NCBI RefSeq assembly: GCF_001649575.2
Contig: NC_051434.1
Coordinates: 17,936,754-18,000,753 of the forward strand
From: Kryptolebias marmoratus
Lineage: Eukaryota > Chordata > Actinopteri > Cyprinodontiformes > Rivulidae
Direction of reading: 5' to 3'
DNA length: 64,000 nt
Every line of letters begins with the position of its first letter. The first letter of the stretch is position 1. Shown here in pieces: positions 25,601 through 36,491 of this stretch. The translations under genes and the position numbers were made by a program. The notes below the pieces were generated by a model. It saw nothing but the letters and a program-made list of their open reading frames with translations, was not told where the DNA came from and did no database searches.

Positions 25601-27079
25601 GGTGAAAATCCTTAGTGCTGCTTCCTTCAAGAAAGAAGTAGTTGTACCCACTCTTGCAGCCCTGAGCTCAGCGTCCTCATTGAAAATGAGCCTTTACACC
25701 CATACTATCTGTTTCCAATGGAGCCAATTCAATCTCCAAAACTGAGGAGTTAATTGATCCAGGACTTATTGCCAATTTAAGTATTTCTTCTTGGACTTAA
25801 GATGGATGTTATTTATGTTATCTGTTGCCAAAACCCATTCCTACAGTCAGAAGATTTGCACGTTAAGCATTCACCCCACTGATGAAATGTTTGAGGACTG
25901 ACTCACATAATGGACTTTACCACATTGTTTTTATAGTTTAACTGGCGTGTAAAAGTAACTTGTCATTTACACCAATCTGCATCACCGAAGCATCACGATT
26001 GGCTGCTGACACAAATTTTACTGTTCCCAAGTCTCACTAAATGAATTAGGCTGACTGGTTGCAGTGACCATCAATTTGTGTCACTGAACACTGAAGCCTT
26101 TTCCTCCAGTAACTGGGATTTTCAGCCGTAACAGCTAAGTCGAGAGATGAGTGTGGAGACAAAACGGTCAGATGGAATGTGCATGATCATCACACTGACA
26201 TATTTTTCTCTGTTGGTATGTTGTTGACAAGTGCAAATGAACAACAAATCTAGTCATGGAGATATGGGGAGATTGTGTCACATGCTCTCAGCCCCAGTGT
26301 GGAGGCTGCAGACCACAGGAAGATATGTTGGCTTATCCACAAAGAACGCACAGCATCGGGACAATAGATTAGGCCCGGAATCAGTATTGTTTTATGCATT
26401 TTACCGTATTGGTGGGAACACAGCCGGAGAAACAAAATCCTATTTTCAATTTGACAATAAACTGTCCTTCTAGTTACAGTTCATGTCCTGAATTATTTTA
26501 TTTGTCACACATTTTGCACTTGTGCTCAAGAGACTGTAATCATACTTCAGCTGTTTTTAATTCAAATATTTTCAATTATTCCCAGGCAATGAGGCATGAG
26601 TTAAAATGTAAAACCTGGCAAAACTGTATGCCTTGGTATTCTCATTTAGGAATTTTCAGTGGAAAGCAGAACTATAGCTCGGTCATGGCACAACTCTGAC
26701 CCTGAATATGAGGCTGGAGTGATTTCTGGAAAATGGGTTCGGTGAGATTCTACAGAAACTGACAAGATGCTGAATCAGACTCTAATTTAAACTCCTCAAA
26801 CTGCATGTGAGCATAGTTAGTGAAAATGAAACCAAAAAGGAACACGTAGAAACCCCTTGGCTTGCTTGAGTGATATCACAAAAGTGAAACTATTGTAACA
26901 GAGTTTATGATGTAATGCTAAGAACTGGGTGCAACTGAAAAGAAAGTGAATCTAAATTATGCCATTTTATCTAAGCCGTAGTGGAAAAGACTGCTTAAAT
27001 CATGTTGAATAAATGCTGATATTGCTTGTTTTTTGACAGTAAATTGTTAAAATTTGAGATCCGATAAACCAGAATTGGG
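25601..27079. other. Intergenic, nothing recognised
   Basis: No exon-like frame and no element ends could be identified. Confidence 0.45.
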
Positions 27080-27350
27080 ATGATTTTTTTTTTTGGCACA
27101 ATTCTTGTTTATTGAAGAGGCTTTTATGAGCCAGACATTTCCAAAGTGTACTCCAGAAGATTAAACTATCAAGACTGTGGCAGTAGCCAAGGTAGGTATA
27201 CGGCGGGCCGAGGTGAGTGTCAAACAAGACAAGTGCATGGAGACCAGTGGCAGGTGGCTTCTTCTTTTTGTACCCACAAAAGTACGGACGTAAAGTGATC
27301 AAAACTACAAAAACTCGTAAGTGCTAGAAATATGAATGAACCTAAATCCA
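27080..27350. repeat. Repeat family R4, copy 4
   Basis: It contains 'aaagtgtactccagaagatt', 'gtacccacaaaagtacggac' and 'gtaaagtgatcaaaactaca' in R4 order. The family has no open frame common to its copies. Confidence 0.5.
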
Positions 27351-28500
27351 ACCAAAACACAGAAGCAGAATTAACATGAGGAAAAGCACGAATCTCTCGT
27401 AAAATACCTAACAAACTTACAGCACAGATTTTATTTTGATTTTTAAAAAAATATTTGTAGAAAATGTTTGTTAAAATAGGGTCTAGTATAAATTAGGTTC
27501 AGTATGCTATATAAAAAAAAAACATTTGTCCCTTCCTAATGAATCACAGTCTTGTGTGCTATACAGATATAAACAAATGTCGGCATTGGCACAGCTGGAT
27601 TGGTGACATGAAATGCAAACAAACAGAAATTGAAAAAAATTAAACAAAAGAAAAAAACAAAAGAAAAGGAAATGAAATGAAAGAACCATCAAAGGTAAAA
27701 AGCCTTTTTACTTTCGCCACTGACAACACAAACCATAGGAGCTACAAGACGATACTGCGTGCAAGAGCATTTGTGTTAGCATTGCTTACACTAATACAAA
27801 TAAACTTCCTGTTGCAGCTGGTAACCACTATTGTGAAGAATCCCATTTATAGACTACGTTAGGCTACAATAGAACAGAATACCTACAATACAGTAATGAG
27901 ACATCTGAGTTTTTGATTCTGGAGCGGAAGTAGATCTTTTAATAAGCCTTGAGTTGAAAATAAGAAGGAAGGAAAGTGGAAAACCTCATACATTTTGTTT
28001 GCCTTGGGCCTCAAAACGACTAAATCTGCCTCTGCCAAGTACATTAACTTGAGCTGCGGACAATTAGAACGAGCTTATCTAATTGTTTTTGACACTTTAC
28101 ACTTATGATAACTCAAATAAAACAATCTATAGGACCAAATAAAAGCGAACAATTGGTAGGACAACCTTTTATTTATAGCTTGTTTATTGTTTTTCATGTA
28201 GAGTCAACAGACCGTAACAGCAAATACACCCACCAGAGTTAAACTCCTTGATGCTCATCACACTTCTCTTGATTAATTTTCAGTTACACAAGTATTTAAA
28301 CTGACAATCATTCAGGTGGACTGAACTTAGAAGTATGATGTCTCAAGTTTGGTAATTATTTCTGAAATGATCTTTAACTGTAAACCTGAAGGTAATAATT
28401 AGCAGACACTACAACCACAGGGAGATATTATCATTATATTATATTTATAATATTATTATATTTTAGTCATGACGTTTTTTTTTCTCTACATATGATCTAA
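27351..28500. other. Intergenic, nothing recognised
   Basis: AT-rich sequence upstream of the marcksl1 promoter, with no supported feature. Confidence 0.45.
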
Positions 28501-28529
28501 ACTGGTTTCACTGCTGGGGGTCTTGTGGT

Positions 28530-28660
28530 TGGGCGGAGATAATTAAAGAGTCAGGGGTGATTGGTAGAAATGTGCCAAAGCACCTCCCATACTAAGCGTT
28601 GATTGGTCAGGACCGAGTAGTCTCCGCCCATGGGCGGGGCCCGCAGCCTGTTGGACGTTG
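28530..28660 (+). promoter_or_regulatory. marcksl1 proximal promoter
   Basis: Base composition rises sharply in G+C here. Two inverted CCAAT boxes (gattgg near 28559 and near 28602) and a GC box (gggcggggc, 28632-28640) lie 270-350 bp ahead of the start codon. A second GC-type word, gggcggag, is near 28533. The start of transcription is not visible but probably lies shortly downstream. Positions are read directly; function is inferred. Confidence 0.6.
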
Positions 28661-28912
28661 AAGCGTTAGATACGCGCAGCATTGACTTTAGAGGGTCTGT
28701 CTCTGCCGTGGTGGTGAGATATATCACAGGACCGACGGAGGGGACGTCGCGGCTGTCGGGAAGAAAAAAATTAATTGACAAAGCAACAAAAAAAGCCTCA
28801 CTTTTGTCGATTTACCGCTGGATACCTAACTCGCCCTGGGGTTGGATTAATTTAAACCACCGCCTTTTTAGTTTTTCTTTTTAATTTGCTTTAGAAGACA
28901 CCGCCGAAGACA

Positions 28913-30437
28913 ATGGGATCCCAGTCATCCAAGGCAGAAGTGACCGCGGAGGCGAACGCCGCCGCCGCCGATGCTGCGGCTGTCAAAACCAACGGACAGG
29001 TGGGTCACCGTGCGGCTGGCTCGCGGCTCGACGGGACACTTGTAGCTGCTGGTAGAAGTTGAATTTCTCACACGAAACCCCGTTTTTTCAATTTTATTTT
29101 ATTGTATTTTTTGTATGTGGATGAAGTGAGCGGGTCAGGTGGGGCTCTTGTCTCTTGTCTCCTGCTGGTGTCTCGGTTTCGGGGCGCCCCCTAAAAACCC
29201 AACAAATTACCACCCTGACTTTGACGCCAGCAGCCTCACCTCGATTATACAGGTGTAAAAGGACTCTGTTTATCAGCGACTGACGCACCCCCNCGTGTTT
29301 GTTTGATAAAGGGGGAGAGATGGAGGGGTTGGGGGGTAGCTTCGGTGCACGTAGGCAGCCTACTACTGCTCCCTGTAAAGCCAGACTACTTTATAAAAAC
29401 GGGACTTTCCAAAATATTATATGGGGTGAGTCACATTTAGTCCAAGATGTCATTTTATTACCACCCTTACTTTGGCCACACAGTTATCAGATTAATTAAC
29501 TTCAGTTTTGAACGATAAGAGATGAACATTTGTGATCCGGCTGCTTGCTTTTTTTGTTGTTATTGTTGTTATATATATTTTTTAAATCGTAAGTAAATTG
29601 TAATATTCAGTTGATGTGTTTTTATTCTTCTATCGAGAGCCCCAGCCTTGTCTTTGTTGAGTCGATGTCTGTCTGGTTCCCCTTCGGTCTGTGATGCGCC
29701 ACCGCCGCCTATCGGCAGATTGGGGTACTGCAAGGCGTCGCCTTGGCACGGTGGTTAATTAATGAGGGTGAAGATATTTTAATAAGGAATGGCAAATAAC
29801 AGACGTAGTTCTTTTTTTTGTTTGGTTTTTATGTGAGAAGATGTGTTTTTATTCCTACAGAGTAAAACATTTTTTTTAATCTTCCCACCTTTAGGAGAAT
29901 GGACATGTAAAAACCAACGGTGATGTCTCCACAAAGCCTGACGGAGATGCTGCTGCGACCAATGGCTCAGCCGAGGCCGCCAAGGAGCCCGAAGCCGGGG
30001 CGGGAGGCGACGCCATTGAGCCTGCGCCTGCTGCTGATGGGGAGGCTGCCAAGCCTCAAGGTGAACCCGCCGCGAAGGAAACCCCCAAGAAGAAGAAGAA
30101 GAAGTTCTCCCTGAAGAAGACCTTCAACTTCAAGCTCAACCTGAAGAAGAGCAAGAAGGGCGAAGCCGTGAAGGAGGAGGCGGCCACCGCCGCCACCCCT
30201 GCCCCCTCTGAGGAGAAGCCCGCCGAGAACGGAGCTGCCGCTCCCGCGGAGGAGAAGAAGGAGGAGGTGAAGGAGGAGGCTGCCGCTGCAGCTGAGACTC
30301 CCAAGGCAGAGGAGGGGGCCGCTAAGGAGGAGGCACCCAAGGAGGAGGCCAAGGAGGCAGCTGCTCCAGCCCCCGAGGCCACCCAACCGACAGAGGAGAG
30401 CAACTCAACCCCCGCTCCCTCTGAAAAGAAAGAGTGA
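28913..30437 (+). CDS. marcksl1: MARCKS-like protein, 209 aa, two exons
   Basis: The coding exons are 28913-28999 and 29895-30437, joined by a GT-AG intron after Gln29. The protein begins MGSQSSK, an N-myristoylation signal (Gly2) for membrane attachment. The family's MH2 segment ([11 protein letters not shown]) spans the splice junction, as in other MARCKS genes. A basic effector domain at residues 94-117 (six Lys, then [18 protein letters not shown]) would bind acidic phospholipid, calmodulin and actin, and be switched by PKC. The rest is Ala/Glu/Pro/Lys-rich and disordered. The effector domain is one residue shorter than usual and keeps only the first PKC serine, with Thr at the second position. 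The next gene, hdac1, supports marcksl1 over marcks, although the two are hard to separate by sequence. Confidence in the family is very high. Confidence 0.92.
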
Positions 30438-31459
30438 TTGTATCGTCAGCTCACAATGAACTGTGGGGAACTGTTTTTCAAGAACGAGAGAGAAAATTAA
30501 AAAGAATATATATATATTTATATATATGTGTATATGTATACATATGTATATGGATATATGTATATGTAAATATATACACATGTATGTGAAAGACTCCTTT
30601 GACGTGCCACTTTTCGTCATGATAACAAGACGACAGACTAGATTCACTAGATCACTTCCCTGGTTACTGCTCGACATCTGGACTGAGGTTTAGGCAGCGG
30701 GTTGGTCGCTGAGTGGAAATTGGATTTGACCAGCTAGAACGCCAACTACTGACACCATTGAAGTGGAGCCGAGTGAAGGGACGGGTGGAGGAGGATGGAG
30801 CCGAGGCATCGTTTCCCCCCTAAAAGATCCTCAGAGGAAGATGCCTCCTCGCTGAAGGACTGATTGCTAGATGAGATACTGGGACACCACCACCACTTGA
30901 AATGACTGTTAATACAAAACAAAAACAAAAACAAAAAAACAACAAAAAAAAAAAAAAAACATAAAATCAAAATTAAGAGACTTGTCAACTTTTTACATTC
31001 CTATATTTTAACCCAAATTTGAAGTATTTTGTGGTGTATTATAGAGAACCATCTTAAAGATTCAGAGAAGCTATGTCTCGTTTGTTAAAAGAAAAGAAGA
31101 ATAGACAATTTTGATTTTTACCTTACTATGGAGGAAAAAAAAAAGAACACTTAAGCTTGCTATGTTCACTGTTGCGGTTTGATATGAAGCAGAGTTGTTT
31201 ATCTGTCGTGTGTGAGCCTGAATCTGCTTTGTCTCTGTAAATACATTGAATTGATTTCTGTTCTTTATTTTGCTAATGTTGACAGATGTTACTGGTTTTA
31301 TTGTAAAGTTGATAATAGTAAATAAATGTTGGTTACCTGCCTGTTTATGTGTCTTACTGGTTATTTCCGTCGCGTGGCACACTTGCCCTTCTGCGATAAA
31401 GCCTTCAAATAAAAGGGCACTGTTGCGGGGTTTTTTTATATATAAAATTGTAGAATAAA
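30438..31459 (+). terminator. marcksl1 3' UTR and poly(A) signals
   Basis: After the stop comes a long AT-rich 3' UTR with a TATATG-rich tract (30508-30580) and an A-rich tract (30918-30960). Canonical AATAAA signals stand at 31321-31326, 31408-31413 and 31454-31459. The first is the most likely main site because a T/G-rich stretch follows it. The end is an estimate. Confidence 0.55.
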
Positions 31460-32099
31460 CTAAAAAATCCCTTGCAATAATAAAAGTATTTTTGTTTTAA
31501 GGCTGCTTCAGAACTCATTTTCACTGGTAGCTGATGGTTTACAATATCGTAAAGCCTCGTCTTTAGTAGAATCTGCTCTTTAGTTAATTCTAACAAAAGA
31601 GAGAAAATAAATTTAAAAGATGAATGCATCTTTATCTTTAAAGAGAAAAGTATTTTTAGACAAACTCGAAAATTTCTCGTATTTTACCACCACCAGCGCC
31701 CTGAAAATAGCCACAGCCGGATTTATTCACATCCCATAACTCGTGCAGTATTTGCTACTAAATACGTTCAATATTTATTAGCATGCTGTTAGACAAATAA
31801 GAATGAAATATTCATTTTGTACCATGTTCAGGAGGTATTCATACTGTAAATAATTTTACCCACTGAGAGCTTGAATGAAGGGTTCCAAACACCAAACCCT
31901 GAGGAACACCATCGCTAATTTTGGTGAACGGCGGAAATTTCCTATTATCTTGAACAAATATATCCACCAGCCCTAGGATTCGTCAACATACATATCGCCC
32001 ACCTCTTCACATTTCAGAGTTTTAGACTAAGATCGTCTTATGTGGAGGAACAACAAAGTTCTAGCTGTTTTGGTCAAACTTTCATAATCTCGTTATGCA

Positions 32100-32345
32100 C
32101 AATTTTATGCGTTACTGCAAAATGTCGCACTCAGCTACTAATAAATCAGCTTTCTGGCTTAATATCTTTAAAACTGACTGCGATACAGTCACTTGTGTTG
32201 GCTAATGTTGATGGCCATCTGGAATTAGGGTAGCTCCAATAGTTAATCCGTTGTAAAGGTACCTCCACTGATGCTTTCCTGAAAGTTTAACTAAAATCTG
32301 TCCAGTGGTTCATGAGATAAAGGCAAAATCATCGTCTACCTTTGC
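32100..32345. repeat. Dispersed repeat family R2, copy 1
   Basis: The copy reads 'ctcagctactaataaatcag' through 'gatggccatctggaattag' to 'ccagtggttcatgagataaa'. The same ordered words recur at 33500-34040, 34790-35500 (inverted) and 58890-59400. The family is about 250 bp, non-coding and unnamed by me. Confidence 0.6.
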
Positions 32346-32489
32346 CAAGCTATTGGCTAACCCTAACAGATTTCTGCCGTCTTAAAACAGCTTTGATCTT
32401 TAAAATTTATATAGAGGTTCACGGAAATGCTATTTCATCGACTTTTCTCTCGCCGTCACCTTTGCAGTACATGTGAACAATCAAACCTT

Positions 32490-33075
32490 ACAGCAGCAGC
32501 AAGATGTAGCACTTCTGGTGGCGACTGGAGTCAAATCTGACGTAAATGTTATCATATTTTGGCTGAAATAACCATGGATTGGCAAACTGACACTGATGTA
32601 AAGGTTTAAATAATAGCGTTTGTGTGAACCGCTATAAAAATTAGAAGATTGAAATTGCAATCAGTCCGCACTTTAAAAGTGGGTCTGCTCAGACAAGCCG
32701 TTATCGGCTCGTCGATACGATCCGAACAGATCCATTTCCAAACCGCTGCCGTCTTAAAGCAACTCCGATCTTTAAAAGCTCACAGCGGTTCATGCAGACG
32801 TTATTATTAAAAACCATTATGTTGGTGTCACATTACACAAATTATTTTGGCTGAAATAATCTGAAATTCCTACAGGAAATGACCCCCAGGCCACGCTGGG
32901 AGGCGCTACAGCTAACTGCTGCTGCTATCTGTATTTGGAAATAACCACAGAATTCCACGTAAACCGCCACGGAAGGCAAAAAACTCCACAGATGAAATAA
33001 CATTTGCACGACTGCTGCGAATTTTTAGAGAATGGAGCTGCTTTAAGCTTTATATCCACAACAGGTAAGATATTA
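32490..33075 (+). repeat. Dispersed repeat family R1, copy 1
   Basis: Diagnostic words in order: 'gatgtagcacttctggtggc', 'tttggctgaaataa', 'gtaaaggtttaaataatagc', 'gaaccgctat', 'gccgtcttaaagcaactccg', 'gctacagctaactgctgctgct', and finally 'acaacaggtaagata' at 33059-33073. The last is a near-consensus splice donor. Other copies: 35860-35960 (inverted), 43840-44340, 47175-47620, 54780-55450, 61080-61650 and 62590-63020. No common reading frame. Confidence 0.6.
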
Positions 33076-33499
33076 ATTACTTTTTCCACAGAAAAGGCCA
33101 AAACAGGATTCAAAATGTGCTAAAAAAAAGCAGCAGTGAAATCAACCAGGACAAGCAAAGACACAAATCCAACGTTTGAGGCCATGTCATTTGTAACTTT
33201 CACCGGCAGGGAGAAGAACTCCATTTTGACAGGAAGAGACCTCCACCAGAACCAAATTCAGGAAACGTGATCATCTGGCTCCACTAACAGAGGGGTGAGA
33301 AGGCAACACACATAAACACAATTAAAGACCTAGCATTGCTTGAAGGAATGCAGATCACCCGCTGCCTTTCATGCCAGAGTTTCAGACTTAACATGAGAGT
33401 TACTGTATAGCCATTTTGTCCAAATCTTGAAAACAACATTATCCACAATCTTATGTGATATGGCAACACCTCAGACTATCTTTTATTGCTTGGAGTACA

Positions 33500-34040
33500 T
33501 GTTGTGAATTATTCTCAGCTACTATCACGCCAAATCTTTGCTCAATAGCTGTAAAATTTACTGAGTTATAGCCATTTTGGTGTTGGCTAATAATCGATTA
33601 GCTGTGGCAGCCATCTTGAATTGGGCTGACTCCAAAGGTTATTCAGTTGTAAATGTCAACCCAGTGATTACTTTCCGAAGGTTTCACTGAAACACATTCA
33701 ATGATTCATAAGATATTTTGCTAACAGACAGACACAGCTGACTCCAACAGTTAATGGCAAAGATTTAAACACAGACCTAGCTTGATCTGTTCGAGCTCTG
33801 AGTATAAGTTGGGGCTCAATCTCAGCTACTACCACACCAGATTTTAGCTCAATATCTGTAAAATTGACTGAGTTATAGCCATTTTTGTGTTTGCTGAGAT
33901 CGTGTTGCTGTGGCAGCCATCTTGAATCGGGTTGACTCCAAAACCAAATCAGCTGTAGACCAAGATCCAGCGACTCCTTTCTGAGAGTTTCATTGAAATC
34001 CGTGCAGTGAGTTCCCGGGACGCACACACAGATACGGCAT
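33500..34040. repeat. Repeat family R2, copies 2 and 3 in tandem
   Basis: Two copies in the same orientation (about 33500-33740 and 33785-34040) share 'ctcagctact.tcac.cca', 'gttatagccattttggtgtt'-like, 'tggcagccatcttgaat' and 'gagagtttcattgaaatcc'-like blocks. A similar tandem pair lies at 58890-59400. Confidence 0.65.
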
Positions 34041-34159
34041 AAACATTATCGCCCTTCTGTGGCGGACGAGAAAAATCAAGTTTCTTTTTTTTTAAACCAA
34101 TGTAGGTGTGTTAGTTTCTTTTATAGATAACACTTCAGGTAATAAGTGCAAAAGAACCT

Positions 34160-34660
34160 CCACCCCCCTAAAAAAAAAAAAAAAAAAAAGAGTCACAATT
34201 TGCTATGAAATAAAAAAAACAGCTTTGTTTCCACACTGACGGTGTCAGCTCCATCTCTGATTCGCCTCCACAGCGTTGGTTTGGTTCCATTTTGGAGGCG
34301 GGCGGGCGGCATCCAGAAAAATAAATGAACCTCTGCACACAGCAGCCCGGCTCACACTGGACTGACCCAGTTCACATGATGTGTGTGTGAGTGTGTGTAG
34401 GATCAGAGTCGCCTTCATGCACACATCTGAATTACTGAAGCCGGAGCTCCCAGTCGACAGCTCGGCGCCGTTTGTGCACGTTTGTCTGGTTTTAGTGCAC
34501 CGTGCCCTCCTCCTCCTCCCCCCCTCCTGGTTGTTTCATTTACAGAACTCCTGATGTTGTGACAGGTCACTTAATGGATGTTTCATTTCCCAGTCAGCGG
34601 TGAAAACAACGTGTCTGCAGATACAGGACACACACATCACACACACACACACACACACGA
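34160..34660. other. Intergenic with simple repeats
   Basis: It contains an A-rich tract (34170-34189), a T/G repeat (34381-34400), a C-rich stretch (34505-34530) and a (CA)n tract (34637-34658). No gene is recognised. Confidence 0.5.
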
Positions 34661-34789
34661 ACGAGCTTCCACTGCCACCTGTTGGTCAGAACCTGGATCT
34701 GTTTATTGGCACAAAGAATTGAGTCCTTTGAGAAATTGTACCTTTTAAAAGAATTATATTCTATTTATCCCCCGCCGCTGAGAGGCAAA

Positions 34790-35500
34790 AGTGGGCAATG
34801 ATGTTTTTCGCGTCTGTCTGTTAGCAAAATATGTCACAAAGTGCTGGATGGATTCTGGTGTACTCTGCATCCCCAGAACCAGAACCAAACATGCAGAAGC
34901 AGCTTTCAGCTTCTATAGACCACAAATTTGGAACAAACTTCCTGAAAACTGTAAAACATCTGAAACACTGAGTTCCTTTAAATCAAGGCTAAAACCGCAC
35001 CTGTTTAGAGTTACTTTTGAACCACAATAAATGGACGTGTACTGGTGTCTCGTTTGGAGACTGTATGTTGTTTTTATGACTTTTTAATTTCGATTTTATC
35101 ACGTAAAGCACTTTGAATTGCCGTGTGCTGACTTGACTTGACCTGGATTTCGGTGAAACTTTCAGGAAACAATCACCAGACGCACGCCTACAACCGATCA
35201 ACTTTTAGAGCCAACCCAATTCAAGATGGCCGCCACGGCCAACTGACCTTACAAAACACAAAAGGCGCCACAAATCAGTCAGTTTTACAGATATCGAGCA
35301 AAATGTCGGCGTGGTAGTAGCTGAGAGTCAGACACGACACGTACTCTTCGTGCAACTCATTGCTTAAAACCTTAGCATTAACTGTCGGAGTCAACCGTGT
35401 TTGTCTGTTAGCAAAATATCTCAGCAACCATTGGTTTGATTTTGATGAAACTTCCTGAACATGATCATTGGATATATATCTACAGCCGGTTAGTTATTGA
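34790..35500. repeat. Repeat family R2, inverted copies split by an L2
   Basis: Opposite orientation to the neighbouring R2 copies. It begins 'gtctgttagcaaaatatgtc', is interrupted at about 34858 by an L2-clade fragment, and resumes at about 35145 with 'ggatttcggtgaaactttca', 'caattcaagatggccgccac' and 'gtggtagtagctgagagtca'. A second start of the repeat follows at 35400 (gtctgttagcaaaatatctc). Confidence 0.65.
34858..35146 (+). mobile_element. L2-clade LINE 3' fragment
   Basis: The frame encodes RTRTKHAEAAFSFYRPQIWN then LPENCKTSETLSSFKSRLKP and HLF, followed by a stop. This is the typical C-terminus of an L2/Maui-type reverse transcriptase ORF. A short 3' UTR ends with gtaaagcactttgaattgcc, as L2 elements do. 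It is heavily 5' truncated and inactive. It interrupts an R2 repeat; 'tggatt' appears on both sides (near 34851 and 35144) and may be the target duplication. Confidence 0.75.
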
Positions 35501-35764
35501 CATCTCTCAACATAACATGAGATTGCACATAGCATTATTTTGAATGTTTGTCCCAAACAGAATCTCAGTTTAAAACTGAAAGGCTGCAGGCAGTTTGTGA
35601 GGCCTTTAATTTCAGTATGCATTTATTTTTTTCACTTTTCAAGTTATGGTTAGCTTCACCGCAGATGTGCAACTTTTTTCAAAACAACTTTTCAAAGCTG
35701 CCCTTTTTTTGAAAGGATATTCCAGCCATTTCAGCGTTGGGGTTCTTTGAAGAGGTTTTCAGCA

Positions 35765-35824
35765 ATCAGTGTCTTACCTGTAGATAGATGCAGCTGTGTA
35801 TCTATCTACAGGTAAGACACTGAT
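35765..35824. repeat. Perfect 25-bp inverted repeat (hairpin)
   Basis: Arms 35765-35789 and 35800-35824 are exact reverse complements, separated by the 10-base loop gcagctgtgt. Each arm contains ctacaggtaagacac, a splice-donor-like phrase, one on each strand. An inverted R1-like copy follows at 35860-35960. Confidence 0.9.
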
Positions 35825-36339
35825 ATATGTGTTATTGTAGATAGATTCTGGAACAACCTCTGTTTGGAGAAACAGGACTAATAAGCTCACGGCTAGTAAG
35901 AGCGGGGCTGAAAACAAAGTGGATTTCTGCTGTCTTAAAACAGAAAGGCTGGCTCTGTGCTCACTAGTAAAAAGGAGTCTGTGGGAGAAACAAAAAGAAA
36001 AAAGCTGCTAAATGGACAGCTCTGTTATTTACGTAGTATGGATTAAAATACAGTGTCAATAGCTTCCTTAATTCATAGAGGCTTCCTTATCTCATTTGCA
36101 ATGACTAGTACACAAGCTTATATTTATATAAAAGAGATATACTGACCTAAAAATAAACAAACAGAAAAAAAGAGCCTTAGTGTCATTTCATAAGACAATA
36201 ATGAGCAAACAGTGAATGTATATCTCCGACTTACTGCCCTAAGAATAGCTTATAAGCAGCTGAAATGTGATTTTTTTTTAAAGCTAACTGTGCTAATTTG
36301 TTAGCTAATTATCAAACGGACAGTTGTGCTGCTCGAGGT

Positions 36340-36491
36340 TGGAGACTCGGGGCTCCTCGGTTTGCTCACCGGCTCCTCCCAGTCGGGCGGCGCGGCCCAT
36401 GTGATTGGTTGTCGCGAGCTCGGCACCACTTCCACCCCGCCGCCGCACAGAAACCGGCGAGCAACGAACCCGGTGGGGTAACTGGTGTAAA
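36340..36491 (+). promoter_or_regulatory. hdac1 promoter and 5' UTR
   Basis: A CpG-rich stretch leads into the first exon. It contains GC-rich words (gtcgggcggcgcggccc) and an inverted CCAAT box (gattgg, 36403-36408) about 85 bp before the start codon. CpG richness continues past exon 1 to about 36680, as in housekeeping promoters. The exact transcription start is not visible. Confidence 0.6.

Noticed and set aside
29967..30403. Two long - strand frames rich in Leu/Gly/Ser
   Set aside because: They are the complement of the Ala/Glu/Lys-rich marcksl1 exon, where biased codons suppress stops on both strands.
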